Assembly (NCBI RefSeq): GCF_001702265.1
Contig: NZ_MAUE01000038.1
Location: forward strand, 1 to 64,000
Length of the DNA stretch: 64,000 nucleotides
Reading direction: 5' to 3'
From: Pseudomonas aylmerensis
GTDB taxonomy: Bacteria > Pseudomonadota > Gammaproteobacteria > Pseudomonadales > Pseudomonadaceae
Below the pieces are notes generated by a model. That model saw only the letters and a list, made by a program, of their open reading frames with translations. It had not been told where the DNA came from and did not search any database. Positions 62,365 to 64,000 of this stretch are shown here, in pieces. The position numbers and the translations under genes were made by a program. Within the stretch, counting starts at the first letter, position 1; every line of letters starts with the position of its first letter.

Positions 62365-64000
62365 CTAGGCAGGGAGCAGGCTCAGGAACAGGCGTTGGTC
62401 GAGTGGCGGGGTGATCGGGTTGTACACATCACGCACGATGGCGCGGTTGTCGTTTCCGGCCTGGGCGAGCAAGTCCTTGAAGGTGATAAAGCGGTGTTCG
62501 GGACGCTTGAGATGGGCCTTGGTGTACTCAGCCGCCGGCACACCGGCACGCGCGTAGTGAAAGTGTGCGTACCAGAGCACCGTGAGCGCGTTTTTCTCGC
62601 GTACCGCAAACTCGGTCACGTAGTCGCCGGCCGCGGTGCGTTGCGGGCCGTGGACCAGGCCGATATCCACGGCGGCGTGGATGCGCAGGTAGTCGATATT
62701 TGCCTGGCGGGGCCGCTGGGCCTTGAGCCCTTCGATGCAGTGTTGCCGGCCCTGGGTGCGCAATTCGCCGGCACGTGTGCGCAAGCGCTCGACCGTCTGC
62801 GGCTCCTGGTGCTGCCGCTGGATCTCATCGGCAATCGACTCGATGCGCTGGGCCTGATACTGGAGCATGTCGTCCCAGTCGCGGGGATTGAGGTCGTCGC
62901 GGCGTTGCGGGTCCTTGAGTTTGTTCTTCTGGAACTTGATGGAGCGCTCGATCGCGCCGACTTCCTCCAGCAACTGCTGGGACTGGGTACGCAAGCTGGC
63001 CAGGGAGCGGGTAGGGGGCTTTTCCGCCGGGCGGCTCGGCGGCGCGTCGACGATCTCGACCCAACCTTCTCCCGGGTGTTCGATGAACCGGCCGCTGGGC
63101 TGCTGAGTGATTGGGTTGCGAGTGATGATGGTGGGGAAAGGCGTATCTGCGTCAGGCGCTTGCAGCTCACCTACCAGTGCGCCCTTGTCCCGGGACTTGA
63201 ACACGCGTTTTCCGGGAACGGCGATTTTCAGCGGCTTGAACACTCCCGTCTGCGGCGGCAGGAACTCATCCTCGCGCAACACATCGGCCAAGTCGGCCTC
63301 GGCCGCGCTGCGTACCGTTTCGAGGCGTTCGATCAGCAGCGGCATATAGCGCGGGATGATCAACGGGGAATTGATGTCCATCAGCGCGCGGTAGACCTGC
63401 AGGCGGTGGCTGTAATGGTCAATCAGGTTGAGCAGCACCGCCTTGCGTTCGGCGACGGTGAAGCCCTCCGTGGCCAGCAGGTCAAGGTGGGTGTTCACCC
63501 TTGAGGATTCGACGGTGTGCAGCAGTCGCTGGTTCTGGAAGAAATACAATTCCTCGGCGGTGTGCGGTTCGAATGTCAGGTCGATGCTCAGCAGTGCCAG
63601 CAGGTCGAGGGTTTCCAGGGTCGCGGTCACGCGGTTGTAGAAACGTCGGGCAGGCACTGCACTGAGGTACTTGTAGCGCTCTGCGGGCCCGCTCTTGAGA
63701 TCGCCCGCGAGTGTTTCGAGCGCATTCTCGATGTCGAGCACCGCCTTGAAATGGCGCTCGCTGGCGGCAAAGTTGGTTTGCACCAGATCATAGACATAAC
63801 GGATGGCTGCTGTGTCGCCCGGCCTGCCGGCCAGTTCAACCAGGGATTCACCCTGGTCAGAGAAAAAGGTGCTGCGGTGCAAGGCGTCCGTGAAGGCGAT
63901 GTGTAACTCATCACCGGCCAGCATGCTCGTGTAGACCTCCTGCGCATTGGCTTCATAGTCGAACTTGCCGTCCGCCACCTTGATTTTCCGGTAGGCCTCC
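62365..64000 (-). CDS. Second giant toxin-like protein, C-terminal part (5' end outside window)
   Basis: At least 544 codons; the frame is open to the window edge, so the start and N-terminal domains are missing. The C-terminal half parallels the neighbour: helical region, a KGALVGEL segment matching KGTFIGEV, a WVEIVDAPPSRP segment matching WIEFKDATPPRSP, then DYVTEFAVRE, LWYAHFHYARAG, EYTKAHLKRPEHR and a similar C-terminus. Overall identity is low outside these blocks. It ends 40 bp before the next giant gene on the same strand, so they are probably co-transcribed. Function unknown. Confidence 0.75.
   Translation of the reverse strand, partial: EAYRKIKVADGKFDYEANAQEVYTSMLAGDELHIAFTDALHRSTFFSDQGESLVELAGRPGDTAAIRYVYDLVQTNFAASERHFKAVLDIENALETLAGDLKSGPAERYKYLSAVPARRFYNRVTATLETLDLLALLSIDLTFEPHTAEELYFFQNQRLLHTVESSRVNTHLDLLATEGFTVAERKAVLLNLIDHYSHRLQVYRALMDINSPLIIPRYMPLLIERLETVRSAAEADLADVLREDEFLPPQTGVFKPLKIAVPGKRVFKSRDKGALVGELQAPDADTPFPTIITRNPITQQPSGRFIEHPGEGWVEIVDAPPSRPAEKPPTRSLASLRTQSQQLLEEVGAIERSIKFQKNKLKDPQRRDDLNPRDWDDMLQYQAQRIESIADEIQRQHQEPQTVERLRTRAGELRTQGRQHCIEGLKAQRPRQANIDYLRIHAAVDIGLVHGPQRTAAGDYVTEFAVREKNALTVLWYAHFHYARAGVPAAEYTKAHLKRPEHRFITFKDLLAQAGNDNRAIVRDVYNPITPPLDQRLFLSLLPA

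Noticed and set aside
61954..63504. 516-codon plus-strand frame across the junction of the giant genes
   Set aside because: Antisense shadow spanning the ends of two clear minus-strand genes.

Overview
The window is a high-GC Pseudomonas chromosome segment, most like the P. fluorescens group. The evidence is codon use, gene content (YejAB, a PotF-type binding protein, an HSI-II-type T6SS, AlkB with Pra proteins) and abundant Pseudomonas REP/REPIN palindromes. No rRNA, tRNA, CRISPR array, integrase or intact insertion sequence was recognised.

Layout. 1-7.1 kb (minus strand): the end of a YejAB-type peptide importer, a parvulin isomerase, and an apparent operon of polyamine-type binding protein, class III aminotransferase and LuxR-type regulator, then a DUF1543 protein. 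7.2-8.1 kb: an aldo/keto reductase. 8.1-28.8 kb: a type VI secretion locus. hcp is divergent; the long co-directional operon reads tssA-B-C-E-F-G-clpV(H)-sigma54 activator-small lipoprotein-fha-tssJ-K-L-M-PP2C phosphatase-Ser/Thr kinase. As I recall it, this is the P. aeruginosa HSI-II order. No vgrG or PAAR gene is present. 28.8-31 kb: two small proteins and a secreted serine beta-lactamase-like hydrolase. 31-33 kb: a PTS-EIIC membrane domain fused to an EAL phosphodiesterase.

33-50.4 kb is a hydrocarbon/lipid catabolic island. A minus-strand operon (Baeyer-Villiger-type monooxygenase, SDR, di-iron-like predicted hydrolase) diverges from an alpha/beta hydrolase. These are followed by alkane hydroxylase AlkB, two tandem secreted Pra-type proteins, a FadL-type outer-membrane channel, FadE, high-molecular-weight FabG, MaoC hydratase, thiolase and acyl-CoA synthetase. 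The set suggests terminal hydroxylation (AlkB), subterminal oxidation (SDR, BVMO, esterase), uptake (FadL) and an (R)-hydroxyacyl-CoA beta-oxidation branch. A 15-nt AT-rich motif recurs before the BVMO/esterase divergent promoter, alkB and fadE, which suggests one shared regulator that is not encoded here.

50.4-51.8 kb: eight REPIN units in a 183-bp tandem array between convergent genes. 51.8-56.7 kb: a Gfo/Idh/MocA dehydrogenase with a duplicated operator-like site, then a YCF48-type beta-propeller protein and an MMPL/RND transporter. 56.7-57.7 kb: a second, differently built repeat region, with two REPINs flanked by 18-bp minisatellites that resemble the REP end. 57.7-64 kb (minus): two tandem very large toxin-like proteins sharing a C-terminal region; the upstream one runs off the window.
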